Assembly (NCBI RefSeq): GCF_001617365.1
Contig: NZ_LVJR01000026.1
Coordinates: 1-64,000 of the forward strand
Source of the DNA: Rhodanobacter sp. FW104-R8
Lineage (GTDB): Bacteria > Pseudomonadota > Gammaproteobacteria > Xanthomonadales > Rhodanobacteraceae
Reading direction: 5' to 3'
DNA length: 64,000 bases
The translations under genes were made by a program, and so were the position numbers. The notes below the pieces were generated by a model. That model made no database searches. It worked only from the letters and a program-made list of their open reading frames with translations, and was not told the origin of the DNA. Positions 53,274-63,772 of the stretch are shown piece after piece. How positions within the stretch are numbered: the stretch's first letter is position 1; each line of letters starts with the position of its first letter.

Positions 53274-55079
53274 TCAGATGGCCGGCTCCGGCAGTTCGCC
53301 GCCCATGACGGCGAGCACATGGAAACCCAGCCGCTCGCGCTTGGCGTGGCGCTTGGCGCGCGCGGCCAGCGTGGCGATCAGTTCGGGACGGCGCGGCGCC
53401 TGCGCGGGCACCTGCACCGCGCCGATCGACACTGTGGTCAGCGCGAAGAACTGCCGTGCGCCGCGGCGGTCCTCGCCCTCGATGCCGCCCAACGCGAGGT
53501 CATCCTCGTCGAACAGCGTGCGGGCCCGCTCGTTGAACTCGGCAATGATGCCCCGGCAGCGCGTTTCCCAGTCTCCGCTCTGGAACAGGATCATGAAGTC
53601 GTCTCCGCCGATGTGGCCGACGAAGTCGTGCCGCGCATCGATGCTGGCGGTGAGGATGGCGGCCAGCAGGCGGATCATCTCGTCGCCGCGGAAGTAGCCG
53701 TACTGGTCATTGAAGGGCTTGAAGTCGTTGAGGTCGATGTAAGCGGCGACGAATGGCCGCTGCTCGCGCATCAGCCGCTCGATGTGGGCGGTGACTGGAA
53801 TGTTGCCGGGCAGGAACGTCAGCGGATTGGCATAGCGTGCCGCCTCGATCCGCTGCTCGGTGACCCGCCGCACCAGCGACTCGCCGGTGCCAAGGCCGAG
53901 GTAACGCCCTTCGCGGGTGATGATGAAGCCGTCGGTGAGATAACGCTGGTCCTCGCCGCGCAACACGTCGGTGAGGCTGTCCAGCGATTGCTGCTCGTCG
54001 CAAAGCAGCGGTTCGGCGTGCATGAAACTGACGCAGGACTTGCGCCCGAAAAGCTCGCGGGCGAACGGTTGCGCCATGCGTTCGGCGAACACGCGGCGAT
54101 TGATCAGGCCGACCGGCCGGTCGCGGTCGGTCACCGCCACCGCATGCAGCGACTCGTTGCGGCCGAACAGCGTGGCCACGTCGTCGTTGAGCTGCTGCAT
54201 GGTGAGGCTCGGCGCGGCGATCACCAGGTGCCCGGCGTGCAGCGGCCGTTGCGTGACCGGCCCGCGGGGGCGCGGCGGCACCGGGACGGCATGGATGCGG
54301 ATGGCGTCGCGCGCCTCGTCCCGCACCTCGGCGGCGAGGAAAGGCTGGGGTACGCCGAGCAGGTAGCCCTGCGCGTAGGAGATGCCCAGCTCGCGCAGCA
54401 TGCGAAGGTCTTCCGCCTCTTCCACGCCTTCGCCGACCAGATCCGCGCCGAGCGTTTCGGCCACGCTGCACAGCGCGCGCACGATGGCGAGCTTTTCCGC
54501 GCTGCGCGCCAGCCCGTTGACCAGGTAACGGTCGATCTTCACCACGTCCGGGTGCAGCTCGTTCCACATCTCGAAGTTGGAGTGGCCGTTGCCGAAGTCG
54601 TCCAGCGCAATGCGCGCGCCGCGGGCGCGCAAGTAGCCCAGCGCATGGGCCAGCTCGGCGGGATTCTCGACGATATCGCGTTCGGTGATCTCCACCGTGA
54701 TGCGCTCCATCCCGATGCCCGCGCCAGACAACGCCTCGATCACCTGATCCGGTCGCAGGCCGCCGTGCAGCACGGCCTGTGCGCTGAGATTGACCAGCAG
54801 CCGGCCTTGGCCGCCCTGGGCCGCGAACGCGCTGCACACGGTGCGTGCAGCCAGCAGTTCGAATTCGCCCAGCCGCCCCTTGGCGCGCGCCAAGTCCAGC
54901 ATGTCCAGCACGCTGAGGCCGCCGGCGGCCTCGGCCGGGCGGCTTAGGCCCTCGTGCGCGACCACCGTCATGGCCTCCAGCCGCACGATCGGTTGGAACA
55001 TCGCGCGCAGGCCGGTACCGCCCGTGATCTGGTCGAGCAGTGAGGCGTTGCGGTGGTCCAGGCCGTGGGCTGGGGTCAT
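53274..55079 (-). CDS. EAL-CBS-GGDEF cyclic-di-GMP protein
   Basis: A 601-residue cytoplasmic protein with three domains: EAL phosphodiesterase (about 20-255), a CBS-pair-like sensor (about 285-405), GGDEF (about 415-590). EAL residues are present: Glu43 (EGL), Asn97, Asp160-Asp161 (LDDFGNG), Lys181, Glu217, Gln237. The GGDEF site reads GGDDF (491-495), conservative E-to-D at the fourth position, and no RxxD inhibitory site precedes it. Phosphodiesterase activity is likely; cyclase activity is uncertain. 18 bases after the chemoreceptor gene, so they probably form one operon. Confidence 0.9.
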   Translation of the reverse strand: MTPAHGLDHRNASLLDQITGGTGLRAMFQPIVRLEAMTVVAHEGLSRPAEAAGGLSVLDMLDLARAKGRLGEFELLAARTVCSAFAAQGGQGRLLVNLSAQAVLHGGLRPDQVIEALSGAGIGMERITVEITERDIVENPAELAHALGYLRARGARIALDDFGNGHSNFEMWNELHPDVVKIDRYLVNGLARSAEKLAIVRALCSVAETLGADLVGEGVEEAEDLRMLRELGISYAQGYLLGVPQPFLAAEVRDEARDAIRIHAVPVPPRPRGPVTQRPLHAGHLVIAAPSLTMQQLNDDVATLFGRNESLHAVAVTDRDRPVGLINRRVFAERMAQPFARELFGRKSCVSFMHAEPLLCDEQQSLDSLTDVLRGEDQRYLTDGFIITREGRYLGLGTGESLVRRVTEQRIEAARYANPLTFLPGNIPVTAHIERLMREQRPFVAAYIDLNDFKPFNDQYGYFRGDEMIRLLAAILTASIDARHDFVGHIGGDDFMILFQSGDWETRCRGIIAEFNERARTLFDEDDLALGGIEGEDRRGARQFFALTTVSIGAVQVPAQAPRRPELIATLAARAKRHAKRERLGFHVLAVMGGELPEPAI

Positions 55080-55097
55080 GGCGGGGGAGTTCCGTGC

Positions 55098-56735
55098 TCA
55101 GGCGAGCGCCTCGGTTGGCAGCAGGACAAGCCGTTCCCTGGCGGCAGCTCGATCCGGAGCCGGTGCGGTCGTCTCGTCCAGGAGGGTGAAGAAGCCCACG
55201 TCGCGCACCAAGGCAGTGACGCTCTCCAGCATAGCGCGGCTGGCGGCCGCGGCCTGCTCGCCGAGCGCCGCGTTCTCCTGGGTCATCGCGTCCATGGCGA
55301 TCACCGCCTGGCTGACCGCGGCGATCTCGTCCCCCTGCGTGCGGCCTGCAGCGAGGATGGCCGTCACCGTCCCGGCCAGCCGGTCGACGCTGCTGCCGAT
55401 GTTCTCGATCACCTCGCCGGTGCGGTTCACCCGCTCCAGGCCGCTGCGCACGGCTTCTTCGCTGCCGGCGACCAGGCGGCGAATGTCGCGCGCGGTCTCC
55501 GCGCTGCGCTGCGCCAGTTCGCGGACCTCCGTGGCAACTACGCCGAAACCCTTGCCATGCTCGCCGGCACGCGCAGCCTCGACTGCGGCGTTGAGCGCCA
55601 GCAACCGGGTCTGGAAGGCAACCTGGTCGATGAGATCGAGCATGTCACCCATGCTGCGGCTGCTGCGTTCGATCGAGCCCATGGCATCGATCGCCTCGCC
55701 TATCGCGGCGCGGCCCAGCCCGGCCTGGCGGCGTGCCTCGTCCACCGCGCGATCGGCCTGCGTGCCGAGCTGCCGATGTCCGGTCAGGGTGGCGGCGATG
55801 CGGGACATGGCACCGGAGGCCTGCTCCAGCCGCATCGCCTGCAGCTCGGTGCGCTGGCTCAGTGCGTCATTGCCGTCGGCCATGCTCGACGCGCCCTGGT
55901 TGAGGGTGTCGGCGCGCTGCCGCACACGGCTCACCACCTGCACGAGCTTCCTGTCCATGCGGCCGAGGCCGGCCAGCAGGCGACCGATCTCGTCGTTGCG
56001 GCCGGGGTCGACCGGCGCGCCCAGCGCCCCCTCGCTGATCCGCGACGCCACGCTCGTGGCAGCCACCAGCCGTCCGGTGAGCTGGCGCAGGATGCGCAAG
56101 TCCATCCACAGCGTGAGGCCCATCGCTGCCAGCGCCAGCGCGACCAGGGCATAGAGGCCGATCCGGTTGACCCGGTGTTGCACGGCAGCCATGGCCTGGC
56201 CATCGTCCAGCGCCAGGCCGAACAGGTTGGAGAAGTCGCTTTGCAGCGGCCCGAACGCGTCGTGCACGTCGTTGGATACTTTCAATCGCGCAAGATCGAA
56301 CTGTTCCGCCTTGAGCAGCTGCATGGTGTCGTCCACTGCCTGGTCGGCCGCCGCACGATGTGCGTCGATCAGGCCGAGCAACTGCTTCTGTTTCGCTCCC
56401 AGGCCGCTATCCAGCAGGCGCTGCCGGTACTTGGCGATGTCCACGCGGCGCGCCCCGATCAGCGTCTGCGCATCGTCGACCGACGAGGGCAGTTCGGTGA
56501 GTGCGGCATGGGTGAGCGTCTGCAGCACCGCGTTGTAGTCGTTCTGGATGTGTCCCACCGCCGAGACAGGCGCGAGTGTTTCGGACACGACGCTCTGCAG
56601 CCGCGTGTCGGAGCGGCTGAGCAATCCGGCCGACACCAGCAGTACCAGCAACAGCAGCGCCACCGTACCCGCGAGACGGGCAACCAGGCGTGCACCAAAC
56701 GAGGACGGCGAGGGGAGAGGCAATCGCGGAAACAT
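55098..56735 (-). CDS. methyl-accepting chemotaxis protein
   Basis: A 545-residue chemoreceptor: first membrane helix at about 16-38, periplasmic four-helix-type sensor to about 190, second helix ([19 protein letters not shown]), then HAMP and signalling coiled coil. The hairpin tip is [20 protein letters not shown], followed by [20 protein letters not shown]. No che genes adjoin, so it feeds a distant array. Upstream of EAL-CBS-GGDEF, suggesting linked control of motility and c-di-GMP. Confidence 0.93.
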   Translation of the reverse strand: MFPRLPLPSPSSFGARLVARLAGTVALLLLVLLVSAGLLSRSDTRLQSVVSETLAPVSAVGHIQNDYNAVLQTLTHAALTELPSSVDDAQTLIGARRVDIAKYRQRLLDSGLGAKQKQLLGLIDAHRAAADQAVDDTMQLLKAEQFDLARLKVSNDVHDAFGPLQSDFSNLFGLALDDGQAMAAVQHRVNRIGLYALVALALAAMGLTLWMDLRILRQLTGRLVAATSVASRISEGALGAPVDPGRNDEIGRLLAGLGRMDRKLVQVVSRVRQRADTLNQGASSMADGNDALSQRTELQAMRLEQASGAMSRIAATLTGHRQLGTQADRAVDEARRQAGLGRAAIGEAIDAMGSIERSSRSMGDMLDLIDQVAFQTRLLALNAAVEAARAGEHGKGFGVVATEVRELAQRSAETARDIRRLVAGSEEAVRSGLERVNRTGEVIENIGSSVDRLAGTVTAILAAGRTQGDEIAAVSQAVIAMDAMTQENAALGEQAAAASRAMLESVTALVRDVGFFTLLDETTAPAPDRAAARERLVLLPTEALA

Positions 56736-56931
56736 GGGGATACCGGCTGTCGGGGGAGCTTGCTTAGCGGCAGATCGGATCGGGAGCTTGAGGGAAACTT
56801 AAAATATTTCTCTTTTGTTTCAGTGATTTGAAACATCCATGGCGCTTCGCGTAATACGCCAGCCCAGCATAGTCGGCGTACGTGAAAGATCAGCGTCGTG
56901 TGCCGAAGTATCCGGGTCGGTTCACGTTGAG

Positions 56932-57148
56932 CTGGCCTCGGCGTACCTCTTCTTCAGGCGTCGGTTCTCGTCCTGCAATTCCTTGAACCGGGACATCAAC
57001 GGTGCATCCACGTCGTCAAACTTGCTGCGCCACCAGCAGAACGTCGCTGTGCTGAGGCTTTGTCACGGCACTGCTTCGGTACCGGCGTGCCGGCTTCCGC
57101 CTCGCGCAGGAAGCCGATGATTTGTTCTTCGGTAAACCGCTTCTTCAC
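56932..57148 (-). pseudogene. IS3-family transposase orfA relic, frameshifted
   Basis: Reading from a GTG at 57148 on the minus strand gives KKRFTEEQIIGFLREAEAG and PVPKQCRDK, then the frame is lost. A different frame continues as LSTATFCWWRSKF, SRFKELQDENRRLKKRYAEA and stops at 56932. Together these match IS3-family OrfA (HTH plus leucine-zipper), with one frameshift. No orfB follows and I cannot see intact terminal repeats. An inactive relic between the chemoreceptor gene and tRNA copy 2. Confidence 0.85.
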
Positions 57149-57290
57149 GTCCAATCTCCTTCGGATGGGGGATTGGACTCCAAACCACGGTGCTACTCAA
57201 AAGCGGGGGGACGTCGGTGGCTAGCGAAGATTGCGCAAACGCGCAAACTCTATTCGTCTGCACAACAAGTCGCACTCTCGGACAAATGTG

Positions 57291-57366
57291 TGGTGGGCCC
57301 ACCAGGACTCGAACCTGGAACCAAAGGATTATGAGTCCTCTGCTCTAACCATTGAGCTATAGGCCC
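57291..57366 (-). tRNA. tRNA-Ile2 (anticodon CAU), copy 2
   Basis: A 76-base cloverleaf with encoded CCA and CTCATAA anticodon loop. All stems pair fully, including C13-G22, so this looks like the standard copy. It is 73/76 identical to copy 1 at 36582-36657, in the same orientation, and shares the upstream TTTACCGTAG. An IS3 relic lies beyond its 3' end. Confidence 0.93.
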
Positions 57367-57483
57367 GCGCAAGGGCGGAAGTTTACCGTAGCGCGCCAGT
57401 CGTGCACGAAGACGACATGCCGCAAGTCGTGTGGTGACGTGATGGCTCGGGGCGTAGGCTGGTCATCCCCCCTAGGTCGGAGC

Positions 57484-57861
57484 ATGCGCATGAACACCGA
57501 GGCGATCGCGAAACGGTTGGTCGAGTTGTGCCGTGAAGGCAAATACGAGGACGCGCAGCGTGAGCTGTATGCGGAGGATGCGGTGAGCATCGAGCCGGAT
57601 GGCCTGCCGCCGGGGGCGCTGGGCAACGTGCGCGGGCTGGCGGCGATCTACGAGAAGGGGCGGCAGTTCAGCGCGATGATCGAGGCGGTGCACGGTGGCA
57701 GCGTGAGCGAGCCGGTGGTCGCGGAGAACTGGTTCAGCATCGCGCTGGCGATGGACGTGACGATGAAGGGCCGGGGCCGGACGAACATGAGCGAGATCTG
57801 CGTGTATCGCGTGCACGGCGGCAAGATCGTGCGCGAGCAGTTCTTCTACGACGTCGGCTGA
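57484..57861 (+). CDS. SnoaL-like/NTF2-fold protein
   Basis: A 125-residue protein with the alpha+beta cone fold of SnoaL-like/NTF2 proteins: helix AKRLVELCREGKYEDAQREL, then YAEDAVSIEPDG, and the terminal strands MSEICVYRVHGGKIVREQFF. Small stand-alone members bind or isomerise small hydrophobic ligands; the ligand here is unknown. Start could be 57484 or 57490 (two Mets). Single gene, followed by a strong terminator. Confidence 0.82.
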   Translation: MRMNTEAIAKRLVELCREGKYEDAQRELYAEDAVSIEPDGLPPGALGNVRGLAAIYEKGRQFSAMIEAVHGGSVSEPVVAENWFSIALAMDVTMKGRGRTNMSEICVYRVHGGKIVREQFFYDVG

Positions 57862-57878
57862 GTGCGTACCCATGAAAA

Positions 57879-57910
57879 CGAAGAAGCCCCGCATCGGCGG
57901 GGCTTCTTCG
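57879..57910. terminator. bidirectional terminator between the SnoaL-like gene and rpoD
   Basis: A perfect 14-bp stem CGAAGAAGCCCCGC/GCGGGGCTTCTTCG with loop ATCG, lying 17 bases after one stop and 23 bases after the other. T-rich on both strands at the stem edge, so usable in both directions. Confidence 0.9.
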
Positions 57911-57933
57911 ATGTTGCGATGACGCAGCAGTGA

Positions 57934-59811
<1,878 letters not shown>

Positions 59812-59978
59812 TCACCGACCGCCGCAGGGTTCAAGAACCGGACATTATAGCGATGTGCTGCTTTTTTGACCAGTTTTCAAGTGGAAAAAGGTCGCGGGGG
59901 GACACGCAAAAATCGCGCCAGATCGCGGTGTTGCCATGTCTCGCCGGCCTCGGCTTGGCGAAACACGCCACCCGCCGT

Positions 59979-60419
59979 TCAGCCGGTGTCGAGCCAGAAG
60001 GTCACCGGGCCGTCGTTCACCAGCTGGACCACCATATGGGCGCCGAAGCGCCCGGTTTCCACCCCGGGGTACGCGGCGCGGGCCAGCTCCAGCAGCCGTT
60101 CGAACCAGCGCCGGCCGTGTTCGGGCGGTGCCGCGCTGGTGAAGCTGGGGCGCATGCCGGAACGGGTGTCGGCGGCGAGGGTGAACTGGCTGACCAGCAG
60201 CAGGCCGCCGCCGGTGTCGGCGAGCGAGCGGTTCATCTTGCCGTGGTCGTCGGCGAACACGCGGTAGCCGAGCAGGCGTTCCAGCATGCGTTTCGCCTGT
60301 GCCTCGCCGTCGTCGGGCTGCACCGCCACCAGGGCCAGCAGGCCGGGGCCGATCGCGCCGACCGTTTCGCCGCCGACGCCGACGCTGGCAGACAGGACAC
60401 GCTGGATCAGGGCAATCAT
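59979..60419 (-). CDS. dtd: D-aminoacyl-tRNA deacylase
   Basis: A 146-residue Dtd. The catalytic and substrate motifs are intact: [14 protein letters not shown] (SQxT) and the cross-subunit Gly-Pro motif in [10 protein letters not shown]. It removes D-amino acids (and Gly mischarged on tRNA-Ala) from tRNA. Dimeric, cytoplasmic. It is 167 bases upstream of rpoD on the same strand; the gap 59812-59978 shows no gene. Confidence 0.96.
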   Translation of the reverse strand: MIALIQRVLSASVGVGGETVGAIGPGLLALVAVQPDDGEAQAKRMLERLLGYRVFADDHGKMNRSLADTGGGLLLVSQFTLAADTRSGMRPSFTSAAPPEHGRRWFERLLELARAAYPGVETGRFGAHMVVQLVNDGPVTFWLDTG

Positions 60420-60423
60420 CTGT

Positions 60424-60451
60424 TCGGGATTCGGGATACGGGACTCGGGAT
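60424..60451. repeat. short heptanucleotide tandem repeat
   Basis: Four 7-base units: TCGGGAT, TCGGGAT, ACGGGAC, TCGGGAT, in the 91-bp gap between dtd and the divergent acyltransferase gene. It overlies the likely promoters of both genes. Confidence 0.6.
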
Positions 60452-60510
60452 TCGCAAGAGCATAAGCGATGGACGGCTGGCGGCGCGCGGCCCGCTACAC
60501 TGGCGCCCCT

Positions 60511-61392
60511 ATGCGCATCGACATGTACCTCATCTACCTGCTGCTGCGCCTGCTGGCGCTGCTGCCGCTGCGCGTGCTGCACGGCCTGGGCGCTGCCCTG
60601 GGCCGGCTGTTGCTGTGGCGTGGCGGCCGCACGGTGCACAACAGCGCGGCGAACCTGGCGATCGCGCGCCCGCAGCTGGACGGCGCGGCGCGGGCGGCGC
60701 TGCTGCGCGAGGTGCTGGCCGAAAGCGGCAAGTCCGCCAGCGAGATCGTCAAGGTCTGGGGCGCGGGCGCCGGGCGCGCGCTGGCGCTGGTGCGCGAGGT
60801 GCGCGGCGAGGCCTTGCTGGACGCGGCGCTGGCCGCGGGCAAGGGCGTGATCATCGCCGCGCCGCATCTGGGCTGCTGGGAGCTGCTGAACTACTGGCTG
60901 TGCCGCAAGACGCCGATGGCGATCCTGTACCGGCCGCCGCGCATCGCCGCGATCGAGGGCCTGCTGCGCAAGGTGCGCGGCGCGCTGGCGCCGGAGCAGG
61001 TGCGCGCCGACGGCGCCGGCGTGCGCACGCTGTACAAGCGGCTGGCCGCGGGCGGCACGGTCGGCATCCTGCCGGACCAGAAGCCGCGCGCGGGCGAGGG
61101 CCAGGTCGCGCCGTTCTTCGGCCGCGACGCGCTGACCATGGTGCTGCTGCCGCGGCTGGCCGCGCGTACCGGGGCGACCGTGCTGTACGCGTTCGCCGAA
61201 CGGTTGCCGCGCGGCGCCGGCTATCGCATCCACCTGCTGCCGGCGCCGGGCGGGCTGGCCGACGCCGACCTGGGCGTGGCCTGTAGCGCGCTCAACCGGG
61301 GGGTGCAGGAATGCGTGGAGCTGGCTTTCACGCAGTACCAGTGGCAGTACAAGCGCTACTCGGCGGATGGCCTGGTCAGCCCGTACGACTGA
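60511..61392 (+). CDS. LpxL/HtrB-like lysophospholipid acyltransferase
   Basis: A 293-residue protein of the LPLAT (lipid A late acyltransferase) family. The catalytic motif HxxxxE is HLGCWE at about residue 132, followed by YRPPR and LPDQKPRAGEGQVAPFFG, the family's glycerol/lipid-phosphate binding blocks. One N-terminal membrane helix. It adds a secondary fatty acid to lipid A (or ornithine lipid). ATG at 60511 gives a proper membrane anchor; the longer reading from 60469 is less likely. Divergent from dtd. Confidence 0.88.
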   Translation: MRIDMYLIYLLLRLLALLPLRVLHGLGAALGRLLLWRGGRTVHNSAANLAIARPQLDGAARAALLREVLAESGKSASEIVKVWGAGAGRALALVREVRGEALLDAALAAGKGVIIAAPHLGCWELLNYWLCRKTPMAILYRPPRIAAIEGLLRKVRGALAPEQVRADGAGVRTLYKRLAAGGTVGILPDQKPRAGEGQVAPFFGRDALTMVLLPRLAARTGATVLYAFAERLPRGAGYRIHLLPAPGGLADADLGVACSALNRGVQECVELAFTQYQWQYKRYSADGLVSPYD

Positions 61393-61413
61393 GCGAACGG
61401 GTAGGGGCACACT

Positions 61414-61633
61414 CCGTCCACAAGGGACTTCCTTCGGTCGTGCGTGAATGCTCTTGAGGGTTGATTACAACCAAAAGCATTCGCGCACAGGGTGCGCTCT
61501 ACAGTTTCGTAGGGCGGACACCGTCCGCCGGCTCTTCGACAATGCGCCACGGCCGAGGGCGGCGGACAGTGTCCGCCCTGCGAAGCCAAGGCAAGGGCAT
61601 CGCGCACGACCGAAGGAAGTCCCTTGTGGACGG
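61414..61633. repeat. 220-bp composite palindromic element with 31-bp arms
   Basis: Perfect 31-bp inverted repeats, 61414-61444 and 61603-61633. Inside are further paired segments: GTGCGTGAATGCT with AGCATTCGCGCAC (one mismatch), enclosing GGTTG/CAACC; and CGTAGGGCGGACAC with GTGTCCGCCCTGCG (one mismatch), one arm of which also folds locally (GGCGGAC-ACC-GTCCGCC). No reading frame is credible. The theme words are ones I recall from Xanthomonadales extragenic repeats. It lies between the convergent acyltransferase and TPR genes, 6 bases from the TPR stop. Confidence 0.9.
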
Positions 61634-61639
61634 GGCGCG

Positions 61640-61966
61640 CTACCGCTGGGCCTTCTCCAGCCGGCGCAGGAACACGCCCATTTCCTTCTCGGCCTGCTTG
61701 TCGCCGCGAAGGGCGGCGGCGGCGATGCCGCTGCGCCAGGCGTCGGCGGCGGCGATTTCGTCGCCGTGGGCCAGGCAGGCCTTGCCGAGCAGCTTCCATG
61801 CCGCCGAATAGGTCGGATCGAAGCCGAGCGCGCGGCGCAGTTCGTCGACCGCGGCGCCGGCGTCGCCTTCGGCTAGCAGCGCGCTGCCCAGCGAGAAGCG
61901 CAGCAGCGCGCCGTCGCGCGGGCCGCCGCATTGCTGGCGCAGGCTGGCGATCAGGTTCGCGCTCAT
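61640..61966 (-). CDS. small TPR-repeat protein
   Basis: A 108-residue helical protein with about two TPR units (GDAGAAVDELRRALGFDPTY; SAAWKLLGKACLAHGDEI). A protein-interaction scaffold; partner unknown. Overlaps the GT39 gene's stop by 4 bases (ATGA), so it is cotranslated with that glycosyltransferase. Confidence 0.82.
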   Translation of the reverse strand: MSANLIASLRQQCGGPRDGALLRFSLGSALLAEGDAGAAVDELRRALGFDPTYSAAWKLLGKACLAHGDEIAAADAWRSGIAAAALRGDKQAEKEMGVFLRRLEKAQR

Positions 61967-63693
61967 GGCTGGGTGCGGTAGCGCCAGTCGTCGGCCGGGT
62001 AGACCCGGGTCGGCTGCGCGGGTTCGGGCGGGGTGTGGCCGCTGCGCAGGTCGGCCAGCGAGACGGCGGGCCAGGCCACCAGCCAGGAGGAGCGGAACGG
62101 CTGCGCCAGCAGGGCGTAGCGCAGGTCGTTCGCGTCCGGCCTGTGCACGTGCAGCACGATCACGCCGTCCGGGTGGGCGCGGGCGAAATCCTGTATGGCC
62201 TGGTCACCGAACAGTTCGCTGATCGGCCGGGTCAGCCGCCCCTCGAAATGGAACTGGCCTTCGTAGTTGCCGGTGTAGGCGAGCGGGTGGCCGGCCTGTT
62301 CGGCGGCGCCGAGCAGGTGGGCGATCGGGCGCAGGTCGAAACGTGGCCACAGGGTCAGCGTGAACAGCGCGTTGAGCGCGAGCACGCCGACCAGCCCGGC
62401 CACCGCCAGCCGACGCAGCTCGCCGCGGCCGCGCAGCAGCAGCAGGCCGCCGAGCAACAGGAACACCACGCTGAAGTAGCGGCTGTACGGCGCCGCCGAG
62501 TCGACCCACTCGCCGTGCAGGCGGTTGCTCGCCACCAGCAGCGGCAGCATGAACAGCGCCACGGCGAACGCGATGCCGCCCACGCCCAGCGGCCACGTGC
62601 CGAGCCAGCCGTTGCCGGCCAGGTTCGGCCGGCGCTCGCGCAGCACGGCGATCGCGCCGGCCATCAGCAGCGCGGCGCCGGCGAGTTCCGGCAGCGGGTA
62701 GTACAGCTGCTTGCCGCTGATCAGCGAAAACACCACGAAGGTGGGCAGCAGCCAGCACAGCGCAAAGCGCAGGCCCGGTTCCAGCGGCCGGCGCAGGCCG
62801 GCCACGGCCACCCAGATCCGCGGCCAGCCGCTGAACGGGAACAGCATCAGCGGCAGCCACAGCAGGTAGAACCAGAACGGCTCGGCGTGGTTCTGCAGGT
62901 CCTTGCCGGCGGCCAGCTTGTCGACCACGCGGCCGGCAGTCTGGGTGAAGAACAGCCGCTGCCGGTACGCCTCGCCGCCGGAGAAGCCGGCCGGCAGCGC
63001 CCATGCCAGCAGCATCGCGCCGCCGAGCAGCAGCGCCAGCGCGCCGCGGCCGTACCAGCGCGCGCGGTGGCGGTCGGCCCAGTCGTTCCACAACGGGCCG
63101 AGCAGCCAGGGGAAGGCCACGTGCAGCAGCATCACCGGCCCCTTGGTCAGCAGTCCCAGGCCCACGCACACGCCGAACAGCAGCCAGCGCGGCTCGGCCC
63201 GCTGCGTCTTCGGGGTCAGGCACAGCAGGGCGGCGAGCGCCCACGTGGCCAGCAGCACGTCGTACATGATCTGCAGGCCGAACAGGAACGCGTAGCCGAA
63301 TGCCAGCAACATCCACGGCGTCGCCTTGGCCATCCACGGCCGGTTCGGGAACAGTCGCCGCGCCAGCAGCGAGGCCAGCACCAGCTGCGCGCCGCCCACC
63401 AGCACCTCGAGCACGCGCGGCCACGCGTCGCTGACGCCGAACGCGAACCAGCCGGCATGGATCAGCCAGAACAGCAGCGGCGCCTTCTCGCTGTACGGCT
63501 GGCCGTTGATGTGCGGCACCAGCCAGTGGCCCTGGTTCCACATCTCCCAGGCCACCGCCAGGGTGCGGGTGGAATACAGCGGCATCGGCCCGTGCGAGAA
63601 GATCGCCAGCAGCGCCACGGCGGCCCACAGCGGCAGCCAGGGCCAGACGGCGCGCAGTTGTTCGGAACGGCTGTAGGAGGGGCTCAATGACAC
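61963..63693 (-). CDS. GT39/ArnT-like membrane glycosyltransferase
   Basis: A polytopic protein of ~576 residues (GTG start at 63693; a 596-residue reading from ATG 63753 is also possible and neither start has a clear RBS). About a dozen membrane helices; the first periplasmic loop carries YSTRTLAVAWEMWNQGHWLV and HINGQPYSEKAPLLFWLI, typical of ArnT/PMT-type enzymes with their catalytic acidic residues near the N-terminus. It likely adds a sugar (such as 4-amino-arabinose or a related residue) to lipid A or another envelope lipid. Homologous to the truncated gene at 2-769. Confidence 0.85.
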   Translation of the reverse strand: MSLSPSYSRSEQLRAVWPWLPLWAAVALLAIFSHGPMPLYSTRTLAVAWEMWNQGHWLVPHINGQPYSEKAPLLFWLIHAGWFAFGVSDAWPRVLEVLVGGAQLVLASLLARRLFPNRPWMAKATPWMLLAFGYAFLFGLQIMYDVLLATWALAALLCLTPKTQRAEPRWLLFGVCVGLGLLTKGPVMLLHVAFPWLLGPLWNDWADRHRARWYGRGALALLLGGAMLLAWALPAGFSGGEAYRQRLFFTQTAGRVVDKLAAGKDLQNHAEPFWFYLLWLPLMLFPFSGWPRIWVAVAGLRRPLEPGLRFALCWLLPTFVVFSLISGKQLYYPLPELAGAALLMAGAIAVLRERRPNLAGNGWLGTWPLGVGGIAFAVALFMLPLLVASNRLHGEWVDSAAPYSRYFSVVFLLLGGLLLLRGRGELRRLAVAGLVGVLALNALFTLTLWPRFDLRPIAHLLGAAEQAGHPLAYTGNYEGQFHFEGRLTRPISELFGDQAIQDFARAHPDGVIVLHVHRPDANDLRYALLAQPFRSSWLVAWPAVSLADLRSGHTPPEPAQPTRVYPADDWRYRTQP

Positions 63694-63772
63694 GGGCAGG
63701 CTCTTGGCGGGCTGGAGACGGATTCTAGACTGCGCGAGGCGGCGGCAAGGCAACCGGGCCCGGGCACCCGGC

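Noticed and set aside
61414-61633. CRISPR array
   Set aside because: The repeats are inverted and nested, not regularly spaced direct repeats, and there are no cas genes in the window.
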